Below are positions 28,787 through 37,321 of a stretch of DNA of 64,000 nt, piece after piece. Below the pieces are notes generated by a model. It had not been told where the DNA came from. It did no database searches and saw nothing but the letters and a program-made list of their open reading frames with translations. Position numbers and translations under genes: made by a program. Origin of the DNA: an uncultured Bacteroidota bacterium. Its GTDB lineage: Bacteria; Bacteroidota; Bacteroidia; Chitinophagales; Chitinophagaceae. The DNA is taken from positions 1 through 64,000 of the forward strand of contig CALEZD010000079.1 in assembly GCA_937928385.1 (NCBI GenBank), written 5' to 3'. Position 1 is the first letter of the stretch, and each line of letters opens with the position of its first letter.

Positions 28787-29790
28787 TTACCTTTTATAAT
28801 GCACCAGTCAAATTGTTCCGCATATTTACGTGCATTTAGGCTGACAGATGCCGAGAGCTCCTCATTATGTATCAGTTGTTGAATAGCATCAGACATTTCA
28901 CTCACTTCTCCGGGATTTACCAGTAACCCATTTTGCTTATCCTTTATGATATACGGGATGCCACCCACATTAGTAGATACTACAGACAGGCCTAGCGCCA
29001 TCGCTTCCAACACACTTACCGGCAGGTTATCGTAGTTAGTGGTATTGATGAAAATATCTTTTTCCCGTGCCAGCGTAGTCCATTCCTCTTTACTCAGCTT
29101 ACCTGTAAATGTTATTTGTTGCTCTACACCTAATTCTGTACTAAGTAGGTTACATTTTTTCATGCTGCCGTCCACATCAGGGCCTACCATAGTTAAGTGA
29201 ACACCGGGGTAATGTTGCTTCAATTCATGAACAACATGGATAGCCATCTGCGGGTTATAAGTTTCATGAAAAGAACGTACCCATAATAGTTGTGGTTGCA
29301 AATCTGTACGCTGCTTGAACGTATACGCATTCAAAGAGATACTATTTTCGATAACAGTTCCCTTATATCCGGCCTGCTCCAGGTAATGCAACAGATAAGG
29401 AGAAACTGCTATGTTGGTGACACTGTTGCCAAAAACAGTTTTGCATTTGTCGGGAGAACGCTGAAACCGTGCCGGCAGGTTGCCGCCATGCAGGATAGGT
29501 ATATATTTTATGCCCAGCCACGCACACAGTTTTGCAGACATCCATGCATAATAAAATGCTGTAGTGCTATAAGCGTCTATTACAACCAGGTCAACTAGTT
29601 TCCTGTATTTCCATATACGATATAACATATCCCGCAAACGAGCGGACTGCTTCAGCTTGTTGCTGGCATAGTAGAGTGTATGGCCCTCCTGTTCCAGCAA
29701 TGGGCCGAGCGTATCGATAGATGTGGGCGTTCTGCCATGCACAGCCAGTTTGTTTCCTATATACAATATGCGCAGTTTATTGTCCGGCAC
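28750..29790 (-). CDS. Glycosyltransferase family 4
   Basis: 346 residues, GT-B fold. N-terminus RILYIGNKLAVHGRTPTSIDTLGPLLEQEGH, donor half LLWVRSFHETYNPQMAIHVV, FTGKLSKEEWTTLAREKDIFINTTNYDNLPVSVLEAMALGLSVVSTNVGGIPYIIKD. The first Glu of the usual E-x7-E motif is replaced by Asn/Asp (YDNLPVSVLE), as in several GT4 subfamilies. Start overlaps the polymerase gene's stop by 14 bases. Confidence 0.88.
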   Translation of the reverse strand: MPDNKLRILYIGNKLAVHGRTPTSIDTLGPLLEQEGHTLYYASNKLKQSARLRDMLYRIWKYRKLVDLVVIDAYSTTAFYYAWMSAKLCAWLGIKYIPILHGGNLPARFQRSPDKCKTVFGNSVTNIAVSPYLLHYLEQAGYKGTVIENSISLNAYTFKQRTDLQPQLLWVRSFHETYNPQMAIHVVHELKQHYPGVHLTMVGPDVDGSMKKCNLLSTELGVEQQITFTGKLSKEEWTTLAREKDIFINTTNYDNLPVSVLEAMALGLSVVSTNVGGIPYIIKDKQNGLLVNPGEVSEMSDAIQQLIHNEELSASVSLNARKYAEQFDWCIIKGKWQKLFNSIAAS

Positions 29791-31135
29791 GTGTCTTTCT
29801 TATATATACGGGGATAGCTGCCAGTACATAGCAAACGATAGTAGTATTGGTACGCATGGCAGAGTGCATTGAGGTAAGTAATGCCATACAAAACAATGCC
29901 GCGCTTATACCCATCCACAACCTGTACCGTTGTTTGCGTAGCCAGTAAACAGGAAACAACAGTAACACAATGGCCGCCAGCAAACCACCTAAGCCGTGCT
30001 CGCTCATCAGGCGTGTCACCTCAGTATGTGCGGCTGAATCGGGTGGCGCGCCATAACGGGTCCGTAAATCTTTTGCTCCACCGGGCCCGGCGCCAAACAG
30101 GAAATACTCTTTAAATATATTCCAGTCGGCAGTAATGAGCGTCGTACGGCCTGATGTAACCTTATTCCATGTTTTCTCCTGTTCACCCGAAATGGTGGCG
30201 ATGGTTTCTCCGCTATAACGTTGTGTGAGTTTATGCCCGGTCAGTTCATCTACCTTATTAAAAACAAATACTCCCAGTGCAGCGAAAACAATCATGATGG
30301 CAGAATAGCGGATAAATGTTTTTCGATTGACTATCATAGCAAAACCAATAGCTACATATACAGATGCTACTGCTGTAAATACACCACCACGCGAAAAAGT
30401 AAGAAAGCTGCGGAAAAACAGGAACGCAATGAGCAGGTAACATGCCCAGCGTGCTACTATTGGCCTTTTGAGCAGGAGCAGCAACATGGTGTATAATATT
30501 CCCAATCCTAATACGGTAGCCACCTGGTTGGTGCCACCACCCGCCGCCTTGAAGTTGGCCCCCAGCATAAAGTTAACACTGCTGATAGCAGGCGTTTTCA
30601 GTATGAGGTACATAACAACAAATACTATGGGCATCAACCCAAACTGCAGTGTCTTGGCAAATCTTTCAATATCCCATCTTTCACGGGCTGCCAGCATCAA
30701 CAGGAATGCGAGTTCTAATGTGGGCAGAATGTTGAATACCCATTGGTCGAAGCTAAACCCGGCCAGGTTAACGATGAGGCTCGGTAATAATAATACCACT
30801 ATTAACGACCCTGTTTTATACAGAGGTTTGTTAGAAGCAGTTTTTATATGATGCAGTAATATAGCAGCTATGGCAAAGAGCAGGTAATATTTACCAATCT
30901 CATCAGGTACAACGGCACCTTTTACCATACGCGCCCATACCTCCACTATTGGCGATGCCGCGATACAATACCATATCCAGTCCTGCCTGCCGGATACTAA
31001 GGCAGCCAATGTGATGAGAAATACAGCAGCCCATACAGCCGTTACCAGCAGGGGTACATAACACGCAACCGTGCCGATTGCCACCAATGCAGCTACCTGT
31101 AGTATGTTGAGCTTATTTGCTTTGTATGCGCTCAT
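29777..31135 (-). CDS. O-antigen ligase/polymerase family protein (Wzy-like)
   Basis: 452 residues with about ten to twelve membrane helices and a large periplasmic loop near residues 310-390 (DELTGHKLTQRYSGETIATISGEQE...). The short motif FLFGAGPGGAKDLRTRYG in that loop, and FFRSFLTFSRGGVFTAV before it, are characteristic of the Wzy_C/WaaL family. It is the only such protein in the locus, so it is the best candidate for the repeat-unit polymerase. Start overlaps the preceding GT gene by 4 bases. Confidence 0.87.
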   Translation of the reverse strand: MSAYKANKLNILQVAALVAIGTVACYVPLLVTAVWAAVFLITLAALVSGRQDWIWYCIAASPIVEVWARMVKGAVVPDEIGKYYLLFAIAAILLHHIKTASNKPLYKTGSLIVVLLLPSLIVNLAGFSFDQWVFNILPTLELAFLLMLAARERWDIERFAKTLQFGLMPIVFVVMYLILKTPAISSVNFMLGANFKAAGGGTNQVATVLGLGILYTMLLLLLKRPIVARWACYLLIAFLFFRSFLTFSRGGVFTAVASVYVAIGFAMIVNRKTFIRYSAIMIVFAALGVFVFNKVDELTGHKLTQRYSGETIATISGEQEKTWNKVTSGRTTLITADWNIFKEYFLFGAGPGGAKDLRTRYGAPPDSAAHTEVTRLMSEHGLGGLLAAIVLLLFPVYWLRKQRYRLWMGISAALFCMALLTSMHSAMRTNTTIVCYVLAAIPVYIRKTRAGQ

Positions 31136-32277
31136 TCATCAACATTGTACACCTTAGCCATACGTTGCCTGAAACGTTCGTACGTGAATAGCCTGCTCAT
31201 TTCAATAGTATTTTGACTAATACCCGAAAGTTGAGCATTGCCAGCTACACGATTAAGCGTTTCTATTATACTATGTGGTGTATTATCAGTCATCAGGAAA
31301 CCATTAACCCCATCAGTTATCTGCCGTGTTATGGCAGACAGCGATGTGGTAACCGGTATACAGCCATAGGCAGCAGCTTCTGCAACCACCTTCGGGAAAC
31401 TCTCTGAACTGCTGGGGAGTACCAGGAAATGGGCGTCTGCATATAATTTATTCAATACCTCCCTGCTGATATCGCCTGCCACAGTAATTCGTAATTTTTT
31501 ATTAGCCTTCGCGCTTTCTTTTACTTCATCTAACAACCTGCCGCCTCCGGCAATATGTAATTGTGTATAACACGTATTGAGTTTTTCACTCTGTAGTGCG
31601 TCCAATAACTGCATGATACCCTTAGTAGGCATCAGGTTGCCGACAAACAACAGGTGCAATTCTTTGCTGAAGTTTTTTTGCAGGCCGACGGCATTCATTG
31701 CTTCTATTTCGTGCCCATATATGCATGGGTTTTGCATATCGTGCACGTTTGCAGATTCCTCTTCGTTCTTACCGCTGATAATCACTTTAATATTAGGCTT
31801 ACGTACCCGTTTCAGCAAACTTCTCTGTACCCGGTAGGTGAACGGAATGTTTTTGTCCGTCCACTCCCCGGCATATTTGTGCGCGTATATTCTTTTTTTA
31901 TCCAACAATGAAAGTAATATCATCAGGAATGCAGGATGCGAAGGCCCACGTGTATGTACATGGGTAGCATGGGGCAAATACTTTAATATCCTGAACAGGA
32001 AGACAGGATATGCCGCTAGTACGAAGAATATATTTTTCCAGCCGTTGCGACTGACGCAAGGTAACATCTCTGCATGTATCTTATTACTGTCAACCGGTTT
32101 CAGCGTAGCCTTTTTATGTAAAGTTCTTGCACCCAACCAAATGATATTGTCGAACATATCGCCTACGACCTTTAACTCGCGCAATACGGGATCGAAGACC
32201 AACAATTGGCCAGCATCATAATACATGGCGGTATCAGATACTACTAAGAGTGTACGCTTTTGTATATCTCCAGGCAC
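31132..32277 (-). CDS. Glycosyltransferase family 4
   Basis: 381 residues. N-terminus KRTLLVVSDTAMYYDAGQLLVFDPVLRE, acceptor half with HVHTRGPSHPAFLMILLSL, donor half HLLFVGNLMPTKGIMQLLDAL, AGGGRLLDEVKE, and the E-x7-E motif ESFPKVVAE followed by AAAYGCIPVTTSLSAI. Start overlaps the preceding GT by 34 bases. Acceptor and donor unknown. Confidence 0.88.
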   Translation of the reverse strand: MPGDIQKRTLLVVSDTAMYYDAGQLLVFDPVLRELKVVGDMFDNIIWLGARTLHKKATLKPVDSNKIHAEMLPCVSRNGWKNIFFVLAAYPVFLFRILKYLPHATHVHTRGPSHPAFLMILLSLLDKKRIYAHKYAGEWTDKNIPFTYRVQRSLLKRVRKPNIKVIISGKNEEESANVHDMQNPCIYGHEIEAMNAVGLQKNFSKELHLLFVGNLMPTKGIMQLLDALQSEKLNTCYTQLHIAGGGRLLDEVKESAKANKKLRITVAGDISREVLNKLYADAHFLVLPSSSESFPKVVAEAAAYGCIPVTTSLSAITRQITDGVNGFLMTDNTPHSIIETLNRVAGNAQLSGISQNTIEMSRLFTYERFRQRMAKVYNVDE

Positions 32278-33266
32278 CTGTTAATATAATCTTCGGGGTT
32301 GAACTTCTTTTTATATACTTCGCGCATTTTGTCCGGCAATTCAGTGTCAGTAATTATTTCCCGGATGCGTTGTTCCCATTGTGATTGTTCAAAGTTCTGC
32401 ATAAGCAGTTGAGGCAATTCAGCTGACACTGTTTCTGCCGCACTGCCTGTTTTGTGAGCGATAAATGGTAAACCAGCGGCCAGGTATTCTATCAACACCA
32501 GTGGCCCTGTTTCCTTAGGTGAACAGTGTATGGCAAGATTGTATTGCTGATAAAGCTGTGAAAAATCAGTTATACCGTTAATGATACGAATGCTTCCGTC
32601 ATTGCCTGACAGAGCAAGTAACATATGATAATAGTCCTGTTCAATAATATTGCCGTAAATATCAAGTTGCCATCCCATACGCCTGCACAATTCAATAGCA
32701 AACTCAATATTTTTCACTTGCCTGATATTGGCAACTATCATGGCTTTTTTACCGTTCGCCTTAATTGTTGAGCGTCTGATTTCAGGCATGGCAGTATTTT
32801 CAAGAAGGAAAACATTTTGTTTGGCAATCTCTATTGTATTTTCCGCCCAGGTGGTTTGCTCCTTATTAACACCTATATAATATAGTGGCTTGAAAATGCC
32901 CTTGAGTCGCACAGGAATATCAATAGTAGCGGCGGCATGGTCGTGGAGTATAAGTTTGTACTTGCCACCAAACAGCAATTGCGCTAACCTGATGTAAGCA
33001 TATACATGCCTGAGGTGGGTGTGCACTATATCGTAACTGCTGCATATTCTATGTGCTTTATACAAAGTGAAAGGGTTGAATTTATTACCCCTGTTCAGCA
33101 CATGAATTTTCAGCCTGCTGTCTAATTCTTTATCCAACGCACTACCTGCCGTAAAAAGTAATACGCCGGTATGAGCATTGCGTTCTGCAAGCAGCCCCGT
33201 GAGATTGACGAACAGTCGTTCAGCCCCACCTGTTTCCAACCTGTCTATAACATGCAGTACTTTCAT
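32244..33266 (-). CDS. Glycosyltransferase family 4
   Basis: 340 residues. N-terminus KVLHVIDRLETGGAERLFVNLTGLL is the classic GT4 GGAE start; then DIVHTHLRHVYAYIRLAQLL, donor half MIVANIRQVKNIEFAIELCRRMG and the E-x7-E-like SPKETGPLVLIEYLAAGLPFIAHKTGSAAE. Starts 4 bases inside the GT2 gene. Specificity unknown. Confidence 0.88.
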   Translation of the reverse strand: MKVLHVIDRLETGGAERLFVNLTGLLAERNAHTGVLLFTAGSALDKELDSRLKIHVLNRGNKFNPFTLYKAHRICSSYDIVHTHLRHVYAYIRLAQLLFGGKYKLILHDHAAATIDIPVRLKGIFKPLYYIGVNKEQTTWAENTIEIAKQNVFLLENTAMPEIRRSTIKANGKKAMIVANIRQVKNIEFAIELCRRMGWQLDIYGNIIEQDYYHMLLALSGNDGSIRIINGITDFSQLYQQYNLAIHCSPKETGPLVLIEYLAAGLPFIAHKTGSAAETVSAELPQLLMQNFEQSQWEQRIREIITDTELPDKMREVYKKKFNPEDYINRCLEIYKSVHS

Positions 33267-34855
33267 TGTGCTGCTCTTCGTTTGGCCAATTCTTCGTTGG
33301 CGATAGCCAGGTTGGTTTTATATCCTTTACGCAATGCCGGTATCTTATACAAAAGGAACAGTAAACGCGCGATTTTCTTCATGATATTTCCGTTGATGAT
33401 AAGCTGGTTCATATACTTGATACGCACATGGCTTTTCAACTGTTTGTCGGAAAAGTATTTTTTTGCAATAAATATTTCGCTGGGACCGGGGTTCAGAACT
33501 TTAGTAATGGTGTTTTTAGTCATGAAGTTGGTCACAACTCTTGCATTGTGTGCCCTCAGTCCGCCTGATGGTGCACGGTGATGGCCTATTTCAGCCGAAG
33601 GATCGAATATCATTAAGGCACCATTCAAATGGCAGCGCATAGCCAGGTCGTGGTCGGCCTTTACATTCCGGTTAAAAAACATATCCATTTTCCCCGCCTG
33701 TTCCACTACCGACTTTTTGATTAGTGTAATTGGAAATGTATCGGACATATAATAATGATAGTTAGGTTCGCCATACACTATGCCTTTTTCCCTTACGTTG
33801 GATGCTACCATGTCGGCATCGAAGCGTTGCATGGTTTGCAACATTTTTTCAATGAGTGCAGGTTGTATATCATAGGCATCGTCGCCAAAAAAGAAAATAT
33901 ATTCCCCGGTGGCTTCATCTATCAGTTTGTTCCAGGCCAGGCATTGTCCTTTTTCATCTTGCGGAAAATAGCGGACAGTAAGATTCGGATACTTCCCGAA
34001 ATCAATTTGTTGCCTTCGTTCTTTGTCAGTCTGGTCGGTAATTAATACTTCGTGCGGGAGTATAGTTTGTTCATTCAACTCACGCAGTTCCTCTTCCAGG
34101 TAAGGATACCTGTCAAGTGTGGGTGCCAGTACTGAAACAGTAGCATATTTTACAGGCGTATTTGTTTGTACAGATGAATGTAAAGCAGGTAGCGCCTGAA
34201 TAGATTTTATATTTTTTGTACTACGCCAGGCTTTTAAGTTTTCGAAAAAGCCAGGTTTATTGAACAATATCCATCCTTGCCATTTTTTAGTAAAAAACCG
34301 GCGGGCGAATACCCATTCATCTTTGAGAGGTATGTTGACAATATCTGTTACGGATTTGTTTAGCAGCGCGGCATGATACCGGATAATACCACCTTGTTTC
34401 AGTACCTGGTAGCCATAGGCTATACCTGCCATTTCCAGGGTGTCATACTCTATTGAAAACAAGCCGGTCTTTTTAAGTACATCCGTCCTGATAAGGCACA
34501 CACGAAAACTCAACCGGAAATTACTGTGTATTCTCTCATCTGTGCCATCAACATTATACATCCATGTAGGGTGTACATAGTTGAGTACATCCGGCAGGCC
34601 ACGCGTACCTAAACGTAAGCCTGCATGAAATGCGTCCACTGGACTTGTTGCCAGTTGTTGTATCAATTCAGTATCGGGTGCTCCTAATGCAAAGTCCCAA
34701 AAAACTATCCATTCGGCGTCAGTAGTTGCAATAACCTCGCTGACAATTTCATGCAGCTTTCGAACAGTTAGTTCCGATGAATACGATTTCCCGTATGGCC
34801 ATTGCACGTTGGCAGCATCTTCAGAAAAATATACCAGGTCGGCCCTAATGTCCAT
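33263..34855 (-). CDS. Glycosyltransferase family 2 with long N-terminal extension
   Basis: About 530 residues. I prefer the ATG at 34855 (MDIRADLVYFSEDAAN) over 34882 because it lowers the overlap with the upstream gene from 38 to 11 bases. The C-terminal GT-A domain (from about 240) shows VSVLAPTLDRYPYLEEELRELNEQ, the acidic metal-binding site FFFGDDAYD and a late AEIGHHRAP. The first 240 residues have their own acidic motif WIVFWDFALGAPD and FRLSFRVCLIRTDVLKKTGLFS, resembling a decayed second GT-A domain. Inverting transfer of a sugar is expected. Confidence 0.85.
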   Translation of the reverse strand: MDIRADLVYFSEDAANVQWPYGKSYSSELTVRKLHEIVSEVIATTDAEWIVFWDFALGAPDTELIQQLATSPVDAFHAGLRLGTRGLPDVLNYVHPTWMYNVDGTDERIHSNFRLSFRVCLIRTDVLKKTGLFSIEYDTLEMAGIAYGYQVLKQGGIIRYHAALLNKSVTDIVNIPLKDEWVFARRFFTKKWQGWILFNKPGFFENLKAWRSTKNIKSIQALPALHSSVQTNTPVKYATVSVLAPTLDRYPYLEEELRELNEQTILPHEVLITDQTDKERRQQIDFGKYPNLTVRYFPQDEKGQCLAWNKLIDEATGEYIFFFGDDAYDIQPALIEKMLQTMQRFDADMVASNVREKGIVYGEPNYHYYMSDTFPITLIKKSVVEQAGKMDMFFNRNVKADHDLAMRCHLNGALMIFDPSAEIGHHRAPSGGLRAHNARVVTNFMTKNTITKVLNPGPSEIFIAKKYFSDKQLKSHVRIKYMNQLIINGNIMKKIARLLFLLYKIPALRKGYKTNLAIANEELAKRRAAQ

Positions 34856-36065
34856 TATGCAATAGCCTGTAAAAGGCTTCAAACTTTTTCAATTGTTCCT
34901 CAATAGTGAAATTATCTGTCACGTGCTGCCTGCCGAGCTTACCTATTGCGAGAAGGAGTACCTTATTATTATAGCACCATTCTAATTTTTCAGCTATTGC
35001 TTTTACATCATAAACAGGCACAACGAAGCCTGTTACGCCGTTCTGAACATTTTCTGACAGGCCATCTGCATTAGTAGTAACAACGGGTAGTTCCATAGCC
35101 TGGGCTTCCAGTACGGCATTGCTGAACCCTTCTGATATAGCAGGGTGCAGAAACACATGCGCTTCCTCCAGGTGCTGTTTTACATCTTCCGAAGTATGTG
35201 CAGGTATTATACGAACCTCCTCTTCAAGCCCTAACTCTGAAATAGCGAACAGTACTGGTTGCTTGTAATTGCCATCAGCAATTATCCGGTACTCAACAGG
35301 TATGCCTTTTCCCTTTAACAGCGCTACAGCTTGTATACCATATTCATATCCTTTTTTCCATGCCAGCCGGCCAACGCTTACTATGGTAAATTTATAGGAA
35401 GACTTAGTGTTCCCGGACGGCGTAAAAAAATCAGTATCAATACCCGGCGGGATTAAGGTTTCAATTCTGTTGGGTTGATAGCCACGTTTTATAGCTCGTG
35501 TTTTCAGATCATTGCCCAGGAAGTGGAAGGCGTCAAAATTCTGCCATACCTTTTTATAATAATTTTTGTCTTCAAGCCCGGTATAATTTATATCATAACC
35601 CCGGAAACTGACGCTCGTTTTACAACGTACATAATCTTTTATATCGCTGAATTGGTGGGCCAGCGTGCCGTATTCAAAGTGTATGATGTCAGGCTGTAAA
35701 TACAGTATTGGGAAGTACAAACTAAACCGTGTAAATACTTTCCGGTAATTCCATCCGTGATTTTTAATAAGCCTGAACAGTAAAGGCCAACTGATTTGTG
35801 GAGCAAAAATTAACCCGGCGAGGTTTTTGAATAAGATCCTAACTATATTCTTTGTATCCAGTTTTTCGTAAAACAGGTGAATGTGTCTGGACGGTAGTTT
35901 ATTAGTGTACTTCTGGTAAAACAATTTTCTATTTGCATTACTGTCCCAACAAATAAAATGAACATTGAACTTTTGAGACAGGCCAAATAGCTTATACTTC
36001 AGGAAATCAGTAGCAGGTAATGGAACTGAATTTGCAACCAGTAGTATTTTCAGCTTTCTGCTCAT
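34845..36065 (-). CDS. Glycosyltransferase family 4
   Basis: 406 residues, a long GT4 of the colanic-acid type. IIHFEYGTLAHQFSDIKDYVRCKTSVSFRGYDINYTG in the acceptor half; donor half FTIVSVGRLAWKKGYEYGIQAVALLKGKGI and E-x7-E motif EGFSNAVLE followed by AQAMELPVVTTNADGL. It is close in pattern to the GT at 44592-45740 (IISVGRFFWKKGYEYALDAL), so the two are likely paralogues. Overlaps the ceramidase-like gene by 4 bases. Confidence 0.88.
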   Translation of the reverse strand: MSRKLKILLVANSVPLPATDFLKYKLFGLSQKFNVHFICWDSNANRKLFYQKYTNKLPSRHIHLFYEKLDTKNIVRILFKNLAGLIFAPQISWPLLFRLIKNHGWNYRKVFTRFSLYFPILYLQPDIIHFEYGTLAHQFSDIKDYVRCKTSVSFRGYDINYTGLEDKNYYKKVWQNFDAFHFLGNDLKTRAIKRGYQPNRIETLIPPGIDTDFFTPSGNTKSSYKFTIVSVGRLAWKKGYEYGIQAVALLKGKGIPVEYRIIADGNYKQPVLFAISELGLEEEVRIIPAHTSEDVKQHLEEAHVFLHPAISEGFSNAVLEAQAMELPVVTTNADGLSENVQNGVTGFVVPVYDVKAIAEKLEWCYNNKVLLLAIGKLGRQHVTDNFTIEEQLKKFEAFYRLLHNGH

Positions 36066-37318
36066 AGTTTTAACAAAGCTTCTTTGAATTTCTCATCCAG
36101 CTTTTCTTTAAAATCACCGGTTATCCCAAACCTGTGCTGGAACCACTTTACTTCATAGCCGCCTTCTGCAATATGTTTGTCGGCAGGCAGATATATTCTT
36201 GTGCCTGCAAGGCAGCCTATCTTTAGGGTTGGGTAGTTGTTCAATGCCGCAGCAACAATGTCTTTATATTCCGCCAATACTTCAGCTGAAACGCCTATAA
36301 ACTGAATATTATCCGCAAAACTCAACTTCCTGAAGTCAATATTATGGGTATCGTCCTCACCAATTATTTCATTTAGCGGCAGCTTGTATTGTGTGGTTGA
36401 AAGTTTTGTAACAGGTGTATTAGTTGATGATTTCAATACTGCTTTTGTTTCTTTCCACAATAAGCCAATCCACTCCAGGTAGTGGCTGGTGGATGGGAAA
36501 CGTGTGTATTTAGGCCCAAACTGGAAAAAGTAATTAATCCTGTCTTTGAGACGAGTGTGTGTGATCGGTGTTACATCCGGCTTTATATTTCCTGCAAACC
36601 CGATAAAGAAGACAACAGACAATTTTTCATTCTGCAGGTAACCTCTCAGTTCATTTCTTATCAGCCCGGGAAAATCGGCAGATACCTGGCTGCGGTGCCT
36701 GAACCCGACAGGATGACAGGCATAGTTCCATAATACCATTTCGGATTGACCTGATTCATTTTTCAGGTGTATGAAATGGATGTCATCATCCTTCACCCCA
36801 TCATAGTCAGGGTACATCAAGGTTTTCCAGTATAATTTGAGCCCGCCTTTAGGCCGTAATAGTTTTTTACGCCGGTTGACATTTAAAGATGATTTGCCAG
36901 TTCCGTACGATACAGAAACCTTTTTATAATCCGCTGTCAACGTGTTTTGTGTCAGATGTTTTAATTTTTCTGTCACCAACTTATAATAATCTTCGTCCAC
37001 TCGTCCGAGACCCGGCTTTTCCCTATCTAATCCCGGTGCGAAATGTGTATGGGATGCAGCCATCCATATATCCTTCTCCTGAAGATTGTATTGAGCACCG
37101 AATTGCTTTATTATTATCTGTGTAAACTCTTCCGGTACAAATAAGGTGTCGATAGAGTATAGCAAAACATATTTTCCTTCCTGCTGTAGCACAGCCAGGT
37201 TGATTTCCAGCCTGTCATGTATTTTGCTGTAAGCGCCGTGACGCTCCGCAAATCCGGCAAGGGCAATAGGCTTGTCCGGGGTTATATCAATATTACCTGC
37301 TGAAAGGAATAAGTCCAT
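36062..37318 (-). CDS. Neutral/alkaline ceramidase-like hydrolase
   Basis: 418 residues. The N-terminus SAGNIDITPDKPIALAGFAERHG and ASHTHFAPGLDREKPGLGRV plus NYACHPVGFRHRSQVSADFPGLIRNELR match the zinc-binding N-terminal domain of neutral ceramidases. Unlike secreted ceramidases it has no signal peptide and is much shorter than the about 650-700 residues of the full family, lacking the C-terminal domain. It sits between the carbamoyltransferase (3 bases) and a GT (4-base overlap). In a glycan operon it is more likely an amidohydrolase on a glycan or lipid-linked intermediate than a true ceramidase; that is inference. Confidence 0.8.
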   Translation of the reverse strand: MDLFLSAGNIDITPDKPIALAGFAERHGAYSKIHDRLEINLAVLQQEGKYVLLYSIDTLFVPEEFTQIIIKQFGAQYNLQEKDIWMAASHTHFAPGLDREKPGLGRVDEDYYKLVTEKLKHLTQNTLTADYKKVSVSYGTGKSSLNVNRRKKLLRPKGGLKLYWKTLMYPDYDGVKDDDIHFIHLKNESGQSEMVLWNYACHPVGFRHRSQVSADFPGLIRNELRGYLQNEKLSVVFFIGFAGNIKPDVTPITHTRLKDRINYFFQFGPKYTRFPSTSHYLEWIGLLWKETKAVLKSSTNTPVTKLSTTQYKLPLNEIIGEDDTHNIDFRKLSFADNIQFIGVSAEVLAEYKDIVAAALNNYPTLKIGCLAGTRIYLPADKHIAEGGYEVKWFQHRFGITGDFKEKLDEKFKEALLKL

Positions 37319-37321
37319 GAA

